NCBI GenBank assembly: GCA_030705665.1
Contig: JAUZQA010000019.1
Span: 1-16,018 of the forward strand
Reading direction: 5' to 3'
Length of the DNA: 16,018 bases
DNA from: Bacillota bacterium
GTDB lineage: Bacteria; Bacillota; Bacilli; Bacillales_B; DSM-18226
The notes beneath the pieces are model-generated. The model did not search any database, had not been told where the DNA came from, and saw only the letters and a list, made by a program, of their open reading frames with translations. The position numbers and the translations under genes are program-made. Every line of letters begins with the position of its first letter. Positions within the stretch are counted from its first letter, which is position 1. Shown piece by piece: positions 1-8,731 of this stretch.

Positions 1-58
1 GTTAATTTGAACGATTGAAAAGGGTAGCTCAAGTCTTTAAACCTTCAACACAGCCCAG

Positions 59-98
59 AAAAAAACCAACTCAAAATCAGGTTTGAGTTGGTCTTTTT
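59..98 (-). terminator. Bidirectional intrinsic terminator after the ABC exporter operon
   Basis: An 11-bp perfect stem, ACCAACTCAAA at 65-75 paired with 82-92, has a 6-nt loop. On the minus strand it is followed by a run of seven T (59-65 in plus-strand A). On the plus strand it is followed by CTTTTT. It starts 16 bases past the stop of the 742-aa exporter subunit and can also stop transcription entering from the left edge. Confidence 0.88.
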
Positions 99-113
99 GA
101 TTCTTCCCTGCCA

Positions 114-2342
114 TTAAATAGCATCTGTTTCTAAGTTTTGTCCGGTAAATTGGCTGTTGTATAGGTCAGCGTAGAAGCCGCCTTTTGCAATCAATTCCTG
201 ATGGTTGCCCATTTCAATAATTTTACCTTTGTTCATCACAAGGATTAGTTCAGCATCACGAATCGTTGAAAGTCTGTGCGCAATAACAAAACTTGTGCGG
301 CCTTCCATTAGATTGGACATGGCTCTTTGAATTAATACTTCGGTTCTCGTATCTACGCTGCTGGTTGCTTCATCAAGGATCAGAATCGTTGGATCGGCAA
401 GAATGGCTCGAGCAATGGTGAGCAGTTGCTTTTGTCCCTGTGAAATATTGGTTGCTTCTTCATTTAGGACAGTGTCATAGCCATCAGGCAATGTTCGAAT
501 AAAATGATCTGCGTGAGCGGCTTTGGCTGCCCTTACGATTTCTTCCATTGATGCTCCTTGCTTGGCATAGCCAATATTATCCTTAATGGTTCCGTTAAAT
601 AGCCAAGTATCTTGCAGCACCATCCCAAACATTTTCCTTAATTCTTCCCGCTTCATATCCCTAATGTCCACATTGTCGATACTGATTTTACCTGCATTGA
701 TTTCATAGAAACGCATTAACAAGTTAACTAATGTGGTTTTGCCAGCTCCGGTAGGCCCAACTATGGCAATGGTGTGCCCAGGTTTTACGTCTAGGCTCAT
801 ATCTTCAATTAACGGCACTTCTTCTTTGTAGCGAAAATCAACGTGATCAAATTTTACCTCTCCCTTAGGGAAATCAATCACTTTAGGATTTGAGGATTCA
901 GGAATTTCTTCGGACTCATCGAGAATTTCAAAAACACGTTCGGCACACGCGACTGTTGACTGAATAATATTAGCAATCTGGGCCGTTTGCGCAATTGGCA
1001 TCGTAAAGGAACGGGAATATTGGATAAACGCCAGGATGTCCCCTAAACCTAAAAGATTTTTAGTAATCCAAAGTCCCCCTACGATACAGATTCCAACGTA
1101 TCCTAAATTACTGACGAAGTTCATGAGGGGAAACATCATACCCGAGATAAATTGCGCTTTCCAGCCTGCAGCATATAAGTTTTTATTAATTTCCTCAAAA
1201 CGTTCAATTGAATCTTTTTCACGGCCAAAAGCCTTAACAATTTTATGTCCCGTATACATTTCTTCCACATGACCGCTGAGATCTCCCAATTCTTTTTGCT
1301 GGGAGGCGAAGTATTTCTGAGATCTTTTGGCAACAACTGCCGTTGAGACAACATACAATGGCAATGTAATCAACATGATCAATGTGAGGATCGGGCTGAT
1401 TGTCAACATCATGATAATGTAGCCAATAATCGTAATAACTGATGTAATAATTTGGGTCAAACTTTGCTGCAATGTATTGGCTACAGTGTCCAGGTCATTG
1501 GTCACACGGCTTAATATATCGCCATGGGGATGGCTGTCAAAATATTTCAGCGGCAGTTTGGCAAGTTTTTGATCTACTTCCCTGCGCAAATCCCGTACCG
1601 TTTTCTGAGCTACCCCTGACATCACTAGCCCCATCACTAAACTGAAGAGGGAGCTTATCACATACATTCCCAACAAAATTAAGGCGATGTTACCGATATA
1701 ATGAAAGTCATATTTTCCATTCGTCTCTCTTATTGCCTTAACAGCCCCATCAATTTGGGCCTGAGTCAATTTAACATTCTTGGCACCAGAAGTTGATTGT
1801 GAAGGCATCTTTTTACTTAAGTCCAGCATTTTTTGGACGATATCCGCTTTTTGATCAGCATTTTTCACCGTACTTAGCATCGGCAGTTTCATAAACTCTT
1901 GGATCGCTTTTGCGGTTTCAGGATCCACCTTTGCCTGCTGCTGGGGCTGTGGAGCCTGGGCATTCGGTGTTTGTTGCATCTGCTTCATCTGCATCTGTTG
2001 CATCTGTTTCATTTGCTTATTTACTTGATCTACTGCTGATTTTTGAGCATCCGACATTTTCTCCAGCATCATTTTTGCCATATAGGCATCCTGTAATCTG
2101 TTCATCGCTTTACTCATAATTTTTGGTGCCGCGATGGTGAATGACGTACTAGCAATGGCAAAGACCAAAACCATGATTAAATTTAAAGTATGTGGTTTTA
2201 AATATCTCAAAAGCCTTTTTAGCGTTCCTTTAAAATCCTTGGCTTTTTGTACCGGTGCACCAAAATGACCGCCGCCGCCAAAGCCGCCGCCGCCAGGTCC
2301 TCGACCTCTGCCGCCACTCTGATTTTTGCTCTGTTCACTCAT
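114..2342 (-). CDS. Heterodimeric ABC exporter, canonical-site subunit (permease-ATPase fusion) with Met/Gln-rich insert
   Basis: This is a 742-aa half-transporter (type IV ABC exporter fold) expected to pump drugs or lipids from the membrane with the 575-aa partner encoded just upstream. A Gly-rich stretch (about 9-30) precedes TM1 (53-74). An insert of about 130 residues (80-212), with a Met/Gln-rich core at 105-137, sits before TM2, and the remaining helices follow. In the nucleotide-binding domain I see Walker A GPTGAGKTT (about 525), signature ISQGQ (about 632), Walker B ILILDEATSSVD (about 655, Glu present) and H-loop His (about 688). It is longer than the usual 580-620 aa because of the insert. 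BmrD/YheH-type proteins also carry an extracellular domain, so this is the D-like subunit by analogy. The ATG overlaps the upstream TGA (ATGA) and follows AGGAGGAG. Drug specificity cannot be read from the sequence. Confidence 0.93.
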   Translation of the reverse strand: MSEQSKNQSGGRGRGPGGGGFGGGGHFGAPVQKAKDFKGTLKRLLRYLKPHTLNLIMVLVFAIASTSFTIAAPKIMSKAMNRLQDAYMAKMMLEKMSDAQKSAVDQVNKQMKQMQQMQMKQMQQTPNAQAPQPQQQAKVDPETAKAIQEFMKLPMLSTVKNADQKADIVQKMLDLSKKMPSQSTSGAKNVKLTQAQIDGAVKAIRETNGKYDFHYIGNIALILLGMYVISSLFSLVMGLVMSGVAQKTVRDLRREVDQKLAKLPLKYFDSHPHGDILSRVTNDLDTVANTLQQSLTQIITSVITIIGYIIMMLTISPILTLIMLITLPLYVVSTAVVAKRSQKYFASQQKELGDLSGHVEEMYTGHKIVKAFGREKDSIERFEEINKNLYAAGWKAQFISGMMFPLMNFVSNLGYVGICIVGGLWITKNLLGLGDILAFIQYSRSFTMPIAQTAQIANIIQSTVACAERVFEILDESEEIPESSNPKVIDFPKGEVKFDHVDFRYKEEVPLIEDMSLDVKPGHTIAIVGPTGAGKTTLVNLLMRFYEINAGKISIDNVDIRDMKREELRKMFGMVLQDTWLFNGTIKDNIGYAKQGASMEEIVRAAKAAHADHFIRTLPDGYDTVLNEEATNISQGQKQLLTIARAILADPTILILDEATSSVDTRTEVLIQRAMSNLMEGRTSFVIAHRLSTIRDAELILVMNKGKIIEMGNHQELIAKGGFYADLYNSQFTGQNLETDAI

Positions 2343-4066
2343 GCAATCTCCTCCTCAGACAGTTGTGAGGAAACAATTTCCTGATAGACCTTGCTTGATT
2401 CTAATAATTCCTTATGTGTTCCAATGCCGGCAATTACACCTTCATTAAGGACAATGATACGATCGGCATCCCTTACTGTTCCAACCCTCTGGGCAACAAT
2501 AATGACTGTTGCATCCGTTGTTTCTTGTTTAAGTGCTGCCCGCAGACGTGCATCAGTCTTGAAATCCAGTGCGGAAAAACTATCATCAAACACGTAGACT
2601 TCAGGTTTTCTAACTAACGCCCTTGCAATAGAGAGACGCTGTTTTTGTCCCCCTGAAACGTTTGTACCACCCTGAGAAATTTCATGATCAAAGCCTTCAT
2701 CCATGCCCTCAATAAATTCAGTGGCCTGGGCAATTTCTGCCGCATGTTTAATGTCAGCATCTGAGACCTGCTTATTGCTAAATCTGATGTTTTCACTAAT
2801 CGTTCCTGAAAACAGAACAGCTTTTTGCGGAACAAAGCCAATTTTGGCTCGGAGAGTCTCCTGCGACATTTCCCTGACATCCACCCCGTCAATCAAAACA
2901 CTACCGCTGTCCACGTCATAGAATCTTGGTATCAAGTTTATTAAAGTGGACTTGCCCGCTCCTGTACTTCCGATGATCGCCGTTACCTCGCCAGGCTTAG
3001 CCGAAAACGAGATGTCCCGTAATGCAGGCTGTTCAGCACCTTGATAAGTAAAAGTGACATCTTTAAATTCGACATAGCCTTTCTGTGTGAACGACTCTTT
3101 CACGCCTTCTTTATCCGTTATTCCTGGGGGAGTTTCAAGTACTTCATTAATACGTACTGCAGCTGCCTGGGCTCTTGGTACCATGATAAACATTAATGAA
3201 AGCATCAGCATCGAAAACATGATTTGCATCGCATACTGAGTAAATGCCGATAATGCCCCCAAGTCCATGCTGCCCTTGCTGATAAAGATTCCTCCGAACC
3301 ATAATACCGCAAGTGATGTAAAGTTCATGACCAGCATGATCGACGGCATCATGAATGCCATGATTTTATTTACTTTTATATAATTTTCTGTTAAATCCAC
3401 ATTGGCATCTTCAAATCGCTTGGCTTCATGTTCAACCATATTAAATGCTCGAATAACACGAATTCCAACAAGTTTTTCCCGTAAAACTAGATTGATTCTA
3501 TCTATTTTTCCTTGAATCTTTCTAAAAAGTGGAATCATACGTGAGGCAATTACCGCAATAACACCAGCCAAAATCGGGATCGCAATAGCTAATACCCATG
3601 TAAGCTGCCTGTCTTCACGTAAAGCCATAATAATTCCGCCAATGGCCATCATTGGGGCACTGATCATCATCCGCAGGATCATGATTAAAACCATTTGAAC
3701 TTGGTTAATATCATTTGTTGTTCTTGTGATTAGTGTTGCGGTTCCGAACTTATCAATTTCATGCAGCGAAAAGCTCTCAACTCTTTTAAAAACATTGCTT
3801 CTTAGGATTGTGCCCAGGCCTACCGCAGTTTTTGATGAAAGCAAACTAGCAATAATGGCACAAACAGCTCCCCCTCCGGCAAATAAAAGCATGAGCCCGC
3901 CAATTTTCATAATTTCCCCAGTATCGCCCTGCATGACTCCTTTGTTGATGATATCTGACATCAAGGTCGGCAGATAGAGATCACTCAATGTCTGCAAAAA
4001 TACAAAGGCCAGTACAGCAATGATCATGGCAGTAAACGGTTTTAAATACTTAAACAGCCTTAACAT
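2339..4066 (-). CDS. Heterodimeric ABC exporter, degenerate-site subunit (permease-ATPase fusion)
   Basis: This is a 575-aa half-transporter with six predicted helices followed by an ATPase domain. It has Walker A GSTGAGKST (about 369), Q-loop PQKAVLFSGTI, signature VSGGQ (about 472) and Walker B VYVFDDSFSALD (about 492). The catalytic Glu after Walker B is Asp, and the H-loop His is Gln (VAQRVGTV, about 524). These two changes are the known marks of the degenerate site in heterodimeric exporters such as BmrC, LmrC and TM287. They fit the downstream partner, which keeps both residues but has an altered signature, ISQGQ. The gene is first in the operon. The start ATG is preceded by AAAGGAG with about 9 nt spacing. 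A TATAAT lies at 4107-4112, but no convincing -35 accompanies it. Length is normal for the family. Confidence 0.93.
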   Translation of the reverse strand: MLRLFKYLKPFTAMIIAVLAFVFLQTLSDLYLPTLMSDIINKGVMQGDTGEIMKIGGLMLLFAGGGAVCAIIASLLSSKTAVGLGTILRSNVFKRVESFSLHEIDKFGTATLITRTTNDINQVQMVLIMILRMMISAPMMAIGGIIMALREDRQLTWVLAIAIPILAGVIAVIASRMIPLFRKIQGKIDRINLVLREKLVGIRVIRAFNMVEHEAKRFEDANVDLTENYIKVNKIMAFMMPSIMLVMNFTSLAVLWFGGIFISKGSMDLGALSAFTQYAMQIMFSMLMLSLMFIMVPRAQAAAVRINEVLETPPGITDKEGVKESFTQKGYVEFKDVTFTYQGAEQPALRDISFSAKPGEVTAIIGSTGAGKSTLINLIPRFYDVDSGSVLIDGVDVREMSQETLRAKIGFVPQKAVLFSGTISENIRFSNKQVSDADIKHAAEIAQATEFIEGMDEGFDHEISQGGTNVSGGQKQRLSIARALVRKPEVYVFDDSFSALDFKTDARLRAALKQETTDATVIIVAQRVGTVRDADRIIVLNEGVIAGIGTHKELLESSKVYQEIVSSQLSEEEIA

Positions 4067-4269
4067 ACATAGACGCTCCTTTAAGTCTTTTTAGATGAGA
4101 AAATTCATTATATATAATTTAGCGATTAGCCTCCCCTATTTGATTACCCTATCATAATACATCCTTTCAAGTTACGAAACATGTATTCCCATTGTATATT
4201 CTACTTTTTTTTCAAGTTCCTAGGCATCATTATTTTTACAATATCTTGACGTTATCTTGTTTGCTCCTG

Positions 4270-5415
4270 TTACACAAAGTTTTTAACACTATTACTTTTA
4301 CCAAATTTGTAGACAGCAACTAAGAAAAAGGCAACCGCAAAAACCGCCAAAATCAAATAATTAAGATACAAAGTATCAAAATGATTGCCTTGCTGCAATT
4401 TACTAATCGTGTCTAATGTCCAGCGCTGTGGGAGAAAATCAGCTAGTTTTTGAATGGCTTTAGGCATGATCTCTACCGGCCAAAAGCAACCAGCGAGCAA
4501 GCATGTTGGAGTTGCAACTAAGTTTTGCAATGCATTAACGGAAGCAGAACTGCTAGCGAAAGAAACAAGCATTAACGATAACCCTATTGCCACTACGGCA
4601 AATAATACTAACACAGCGGTCATTTGCCAAAAGGAAACATACATATCTATATGAAAGATTGTAGTTACGAAAAATAAAGTACAGAGGATTTGCACTATCA
4701 TGACAAGCAAACTAACAGCAATATTGGATAACAGATATTTTCTGGCGCTAATAGGTGATGATAACAATCGGAAATACGTTCTGTTTTCCTTTTCTTTAAT
4801 GATAATTTCAGAAAAATTACCAGCGGACATTAACATGATCATAATTAGGAATCCTAACGTCTGATAGGTCATTTTTTTACTCTTGGAAGTATCCTTTAAC
4901 GACTTTGTTAATAATTTAAAATGATCCTTTTGATAGTTCGTGTACATTTTTTCAAAGGTGTTTTTATCACCAGACGAAGCTTTTCCGATAAGGAGGATAT
5001 TATCGAGATACTGATACAAATAGGGCTTAACAAACCCCGTAACTTCCTCCCCTTTGATGGCAACGATTTGGATGTTATCTGGTTTTCCTGATATGATTCT
5101 TTCTGAAAAACCCTTATTTAAAATGATGACACAGTCGAGGGCTCCGTTAGAAATTTTTTCATTGACTGTACTTTCATTGATTTTTTCAACATGTACATTT
5201 TGTAGATTTGCTAAAAAACGGACAGTGTCATTCGCAATCGCCTGACGATCCTGATTAACCACCCCCACTTTTAGAACCTCGGATCGTGGATTACCATAAA
5301 CAAGAAAAGAGATCAAAATTCCGATTAGCGGTACTCCAAAATAAATAACAATATTTCTTTTTTTGCTAAACGTGACTTTCAATATTTTTTTCATTAACCA
5401 AAATATATCTTTCAC
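4270..5415 (-). CDS. ABC-2 type permease, second subunit (LnrN/YfiN-like position)
   Basis: This 381-aa membrane protein is the last gene of the five-gene cassette. One N-terminal helix (about 22-40) is followed by an extracytoplasmic region of about 130 residues, then a block of about five helices from about 185 to the end. That is the ABC2_membrane_3 topology used by drug, lipid and polyene exporters. It should pair with the 373-aa permease and the ATPase upstream to form the pore. The start is GTG, overlapping the previous TAG by one base (TAGTG), and follows GGGAGGG at about 7 nt, so translational coupling is likely. No clear terminator is visible in the 200 bases downstream. The equivalence to B. 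subtilis LnrN rests on gene order and topology only. Confidence 0.88.
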   Translation of the reverse strand: MKDIFWLMKKILKVTFSKKRNIVIYFGVPLIGILISFLVYGNPRSEVLKVGVVNQDRQAIANDTVRFLANLQNVHVEKINESTVNEKISNGALDCVIILNKGFSERIISGKPDNIQIVAIKGEEVTGFVKPYLYQYLDNILLIGKASSGDKNTFEKMYTNYQKDHFKLLTKSLKDTSKSKKMTYQTLGFLIMIMLMSAGNFSEIIIKEKENRTYFRLLSSPISARKYLLSNIAVSLLVMIVQILCTLFFVTTIFHIDMYVSFWQMTAVLVLFAVVAIGLSLMLVSFASSSASVNALQNLVATPTCLLAGCFWPVEIMPKAIQKLADFLPQRWTLDTISKLQQGNHFDTLYLNYLILAVFAVAFFLVAVYKFGKSNSVKNFV

Positions 5416-6536
5416 TATAAACCCTCCCGTCTTTGAAATAGAACAATGGCTATTCCTAAGAAAAGAACGGATATTCCCAAATTCAGGCTGATAGCTGGAA
5501 GTACTGAACCGAAATCATTCATATAAATGATTTTGGTAATCGCCTGATTCGCCCACGTAAGCGGTGATAGATTTGTAATGAACCCTAAGATTCCTGCTTC
5601 ATTTTCGATTTTAAAATAAGCTCCCCCAAAAAAAGAAGATAGTTGGAGGAAGACCATGATGATCATTCTTGAAGCATCAGGAGTTTTTGCCATATAACTA
5701 ATACCTAAACCTAAGCTGAGCGCCAGGAAGACTTCCGATAATAACAAAACAAATACAATGACAAGATGGTCTCCCCAATTCGCTTTAAAAACAAAATGGC
5801 TGAAGATGATGACACCAAGCAAACATAAAGCATTTACAAAAAGGTATCCGAGAATTTTCCCCAGAAAAATCTCTCCCTTTCCAATCGGCGCTGCCACTAA
5901 TCGAAGCGCCGTATTCCGTACCCTTTCACTGCGGATCAGCGAACTTGCGTAAATCGCTCCATATAAGGCTATCATTGTGGTCATTGCCACGGCATAATAG
6001 TCCATCGAACTTTGCTGCTTTGCTTCCTTTAATGAGCGTACTTGAATAAAATTATTTTTTTGTTCATCCTTCATGATGATGTTTACTTTGTCAGGAGCTA
6101 TACTTGCAATTGCTGCCGCGACGTTAAATTTATCTGCATAGGCCTTAAGCATTCCTTGAACAATACTTTCTTCAATATTATTTTGGTCGCTGCTATACAG
6201 TTGAATTCCCTTATCACTGATTTCAACGTAGGCAGTGTAGTTATTTTCCTTTACTTCTTTTTTTCCATCCATATGATTAGTCGTCCGTTTAAAATGGATT
6301 CCTGACTTCGCTGCTTCATTCGCAAATGCTTCAAATGATGCTGTAACGGAGGGGTCTGCAGTGCTTTTATACAAAACCCTAATGTTATCAACCGAAATTT
6401 TTTGATTAAAAGCATTACTTAAGGATGTGCCAAGAATTAACATTAAGACGATTGGGAATGCAAGCATAAATAGAAATGTACGCCGATCACGGATATTCTG
6501 CTTGATTTCCTTCAATGCGATATTCCATATATTCAA
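5415..6536 (-). CDS. ABC-2 type permease, first subunit (LnrM/YfiM-like position)
   Basis: This 373-aa membrane protein starts with a cytoplasmic stretch ending in DRRTFLFMLAFPIVLMLILG, which forms the first helix (about 20-38). An extracytoplasmic domain runs to about 175. Roughly five helices then follow, beginning at MDYYAVAMTTMIALYGAIY, with the cytoplasmic SERVRNTALRLVAAPI loop typical of ABC-2 permeases between them. It lies 19 bases after the ATPase gene and overlaps the second permease by one base. The start is TTG, chosen because AAGGGAGG precedes it by 8 bases. The two permeases have the same layout and are probably an ancient duplication. The substrate is inferred, not seen: LnrLMN-type systems remove linearmycins and related polyenes from the membrane. 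Confidence 0.88.
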   Translation of the reverse strand: MNIWNIALKEIKQNIRDRRTFLFMLAFPIVLMLILGTSLSNAFNQKISVDNIRVLYKSTADPSVTASFEAFANEAAKSGIHFKRTTNHMDGKKEVKENNYTAYVEISDKGIQLYSSDQNNIEESIVQGMLKAYADKFNVAAAIASIAPDKVNIIMKDEQKNNFIQVRSLKEAKQQSSMDYYAVAMTTMIALYGAIYASSLIRSERVRNTALRLVAAPIGKGEIFLGKILGYLFVNALCLLGVIIFSHFVFKANWGDHLVIVFVLLLSEVFLALSLGLGISYMAKTPDASRMIIMVFLQLSSFFGGAYFKIENEAGILGFITNLSPLTWANQAITKIIYMNDFGSVLPAISLNLGISVLFLGIAIVLFQRREGL

Positions 6537-6555
6537 GGGTTGTTCCTCCCTTAGG

Positions 6556-7494
6556 TTATAAATCTCGTAAGTTTCTTCCTGTCAGGGTTAGAAAAACAGT
6601 TTCAAGATTTGGTTCCTTTTCTTCTAATGAACTAATTTCAATTTCATGGTTCATAAAATGGTGAATGATTTTGTTCAAATTATTAACATCGATCTCTGAA
6701 TTGACTTTTAGTACATTCTCATCTACTTGAACCGATCTTACTCCAGTAATCTGTTTTATTTGGTCAAGCCTCAAATTTTCAGTTGATTTTACTTCAATCC
6801 ATATGTCTTTTGTATTCGTGATGATCGCTATCAATTGTTCCTTCGTACCCTCTGCGATAATTTTCCCATGATCGATAATCGCAATTCTTGAGCAGATTTC
6901 CTCGACTTCCTCCATATAGTGACTGGTATAAATAATCGTACAGCCCATGTTGTTCAGTTTGCGGATTGATTCAAGGATATAATTCCGTGATTGAGGGTCA
7001 ATCCCGACAGTCGGCTCATCCATGATAATCAACTTAGGCCGATGAGCAATCGCACAGGCAATGTTCAGTCTCCTTTTCATCCCCCCAGAAAAATTCTTGG
7101 GATATTCATCCTGCTTTTCACTTAGCCCGACAAATCGAAGTGCATCATCGACCTTTTCTTTCAAAGTGTCGCCCCGCAAGCCATATAAACCAGCAAAGAA
7201 GCTCACATTTTCCTTTGCTGTCAGTTCCTCATAAATGGCTATATCCTGTGGAACAATGCCAATATTCATCTTTGCGAGCCTGCTGTGTTTGGCGATATTC
7301 TTACCAAGAATGTTAATTTCACCATCGCTTATTCTCAGTAAACCGGCAATCATGTTAATCGTCGTACTCTTACCTGCACCATTTGATCCCAGAAATCCAA
7401 ATATTTCTCCTTCAGCTATGTTTAAGGAAATATTGTCGACGGCAATGAAATCAGCAAATTTCTTCGTAAGGTTTTTCAATTCTAAGACATTCAC
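6556..7494 (-). CDS. ABC transporter ATPase (LnrL/YfiL-like, DrrA type)
   Basis: This is the ATPase that drives the two ABC-2 permeases downstream. It has Walker A GSNGAGKST (36-44), Q-loop VPQDIAIYEEL, signature FSGGMKRRL, Walker B LIIMDEPTVGID and H-loop His in TIIYTSHYMEEVE. A C-terminal extension of about 90 residues ends in NLETVFLTLTGRNLRDL, the tail found in daunorubicin-type (DrrA) ATPases. I place the start at GTG 7494 (312 aa). AGAGGTGA lies 7 bases before it, whereas the in-frame ATG at 7512 has no ribosome binding site and would swallow that sequence. The resulting length is close to B. subtilis YfiL (about 311 aa). A hairpin at 7531-7574 separates the gene from the kinase. Confidence 0.92.
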   Translation of the reverse strand: MNVLELKNLTKKFADFIAVDNISLNIAEGEIFGFLGSNGAGKSTTINMIAGLLRISDGEINILGKNIAKHSRLAKMNIGIVPQDIAIYEELTAKENVSFFAGLYGLRGDTLKEKVDDALRFVGLSEKQDEYPKNFSGGMKRRLNIACAIAHRPKLIIMDEPTVGIDPQSRNYILESIRKLNNMGCTIIYTSHYMEEVEEICSRIAIIDHGKIIAEGTKEQLIAIITNTKDIWIEVKSTENLRLDQIKQITGVRSVQVDENVLKVNSEIDVNNLNKIIHHFMNHEIEISSLEEKEPNLETVFLTLTGRNLRDL

Positions 7495-7530
7495 GATTGA
7501 GTCACCTCTCATTCTTTATGTTCTAAGTAT

Positions 7531-7574
7531 ATAAAAAAGGATGAACCTGCTTAAGTGCAGGACTTCACCCTTTT
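7531..7574 (-). terminator. Terminator or attenuator between the two-component genes and the transporter genes
   Basis: Read on the minus strand, AAAAGGGTGAA (7564-7574) pairs with TTCATCCTTTT (7535-7545) including one G-U pair. After a 2-nt bulge, CCTGC (7557-7561) pairs with GCAGG (7546-7550) around a 6-nt loop. That makes about 16 bp, directly followed by TTTTTT. It lies 37 bases past the kinase stop and 36 bases before the ATPase start. The form is that of a rho-independent terminator. Its place inside a gene cluster suggests partial termination or attenuation. Confidence 0.75.
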
Positions 7575-7610
7575 CACATGAGAATCTTCATATCTTGATC
7601 ATTAATTTTT

Positions 7611-8717
7611 TCATGATTGAATGGGAAGCAGCATCCGAACTGCGAAACCCTCCGTTCCATCAACAATAATCGTTCCATTAATAGAAGCGGCCCTTTCCTC
7701 CATCCCAATAATCCCCATTCCTTTTTTGATTTTTTCTGCCCCTTTTCCATTATCCTTTATTTCGGCTTTTACCATCGTATTTAATACGTGCAGCTCAATT
7801 GAAATAATTGTTGCGTACGAATATTTAAGGGAGTTGGTCAATGCCTCCGTAACATTCTCTTGAATGACCTTCCACTGGATGGGCGTGATTCTTTCGATAT
7901 TGCCTTTATAAACAAAAGGAATGGAAAGTGAGTGTTTTGCAGAAAATTCATCGACAAATAATTTTAAACGATTAATTCCCATTTGCTCTGAAGGTGGCTT
8001 TAAGCTTTTTAAGGTCACTCGTATATTTTCAATACCTTCTTTTGAGATATTGATCGCATTTTGCAGCAGCTCTTGAGCCTTGATTTTATCCCTGTCAAGC
8101 AATCGTTTTGAAGCTTCCATTTGGATCAGTGCACCAGTCATCGCGTGACCAATATTATCATGAAACACCTGTGCAAGCCGATTCCGTTCCTCCAGTTTAA
8201 ACGTATATTCAGACTGGCGGATAAATTCTTTATTTTCATTTAGACTCTTTGATAACTTTGCCAAGTCTTTTCTCATCTGATCCAGCTGATTTTCCTGATG
8301 CTGAAGTCTTGAGGTAAATTGAGAAAGCATTGTATATATAACGAAACTAAACAATGAAACAAGGCCATATTGATATGCAATTTTCATTGAAATCCAGCTC
8401 AGCGGCAAAAGAAGAATGACAAATAATGCGCCCTTTTTCTTTATATAAAAAGCAGATAGTTCACATATATTTAGCGGTACAAGGATCAGGAACAAAGGCT
8501 GCACCGCATAATAGGAACAGCCGATCTGCAAGATTGATAAAAGCAGAATCACTTTTTTACTTATTTCTTTTTTAACAATGTAAATAGCAATATTCAAACA
8601 AAGATAGATTAAAAATGATAATACAACCCAAGGAATATTCGTTATCGGAGAATGTATGTATGTTAAAGCAAGGTATACAAATAATATCAATTTACAGATA
8701 ATCAGCCAAAATTCCAT
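7611..8717 (-). CDS. Membrane sensor histidine kinase, NarL/LiaS-type family (LnrJ-like)
   Basis: This 368-aa kinase has five or six closely spaced helices in residues about 3-135 with almost no extracellular loop. It therefore probably senses a signal within the membrane. A charged helical linker (about 137-178) leads to a HisKA_3 domain with ERNRLAQVFHDNIGHAMTG, where His186 is the predicted phosphorylation site. The HATPase_c domain has an N-box with Asn295 (TEALTNSLKYS), a DNGKG motif (about 320) and a GMGIIGMEERA G-box (about 332). It begins 14 bases after the response-regulator gene with GAGGG before the ATG. The partner is surely that regulator, and the likely target is the adjacent transporter. 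In B. subtilis LnrJ (YfiJ) has the same layout but precedes its regulator. Confidence 0.92.
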   Translation of the reverse strand: MEFWLIICKLILFVYLALTYIHSPITNIPWVVLSFLIYLCLNIAIYIVKKEISKKVILLLSILQIGCSYYAVQPLFLILVPLNICELSAFYIKKKGALFVILLLPLSWISMKIAYQYGLVSLFSFVIYTMLSQFTSRLQHQENQLDQMRKDLAKLSKSLNENKEFIRQSEYTFKLEERNRLAQVFHDNIGHAMTGALIQMEASKRLLDRDKIKAQELLQNAINISKEGIENIRVTLKSLKPPSEQMGINRLKLFVDEFSAKHSLSIPFVYKGNIERITPIQWKVIQENVTEALTNSLKYSYATIISIELHVLNTMVKAEIKDNGKGAEKIKKGMGIIGMEERAASINGTIIVDGTEGFAVRMLLPIQS

Positions 8718-8731
8718 CCTTCATCCCTCGG

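Noticed and set aside
1910..2119. A frame opposite the exporter insert, and the CATCTG-like short repeats there as a possible array
   Set aside because: The repeats encode the Met/Gln-rich segment of a well-supported gene and lack the regular spacing of a CRISPR array.
7495..7512. ATG 7512 as start of the ABC ATPase
   Set aside because: There is no ribosome binding site before it. AGAGGTGA lies inside it and is correctly spaced for GTG 7494.
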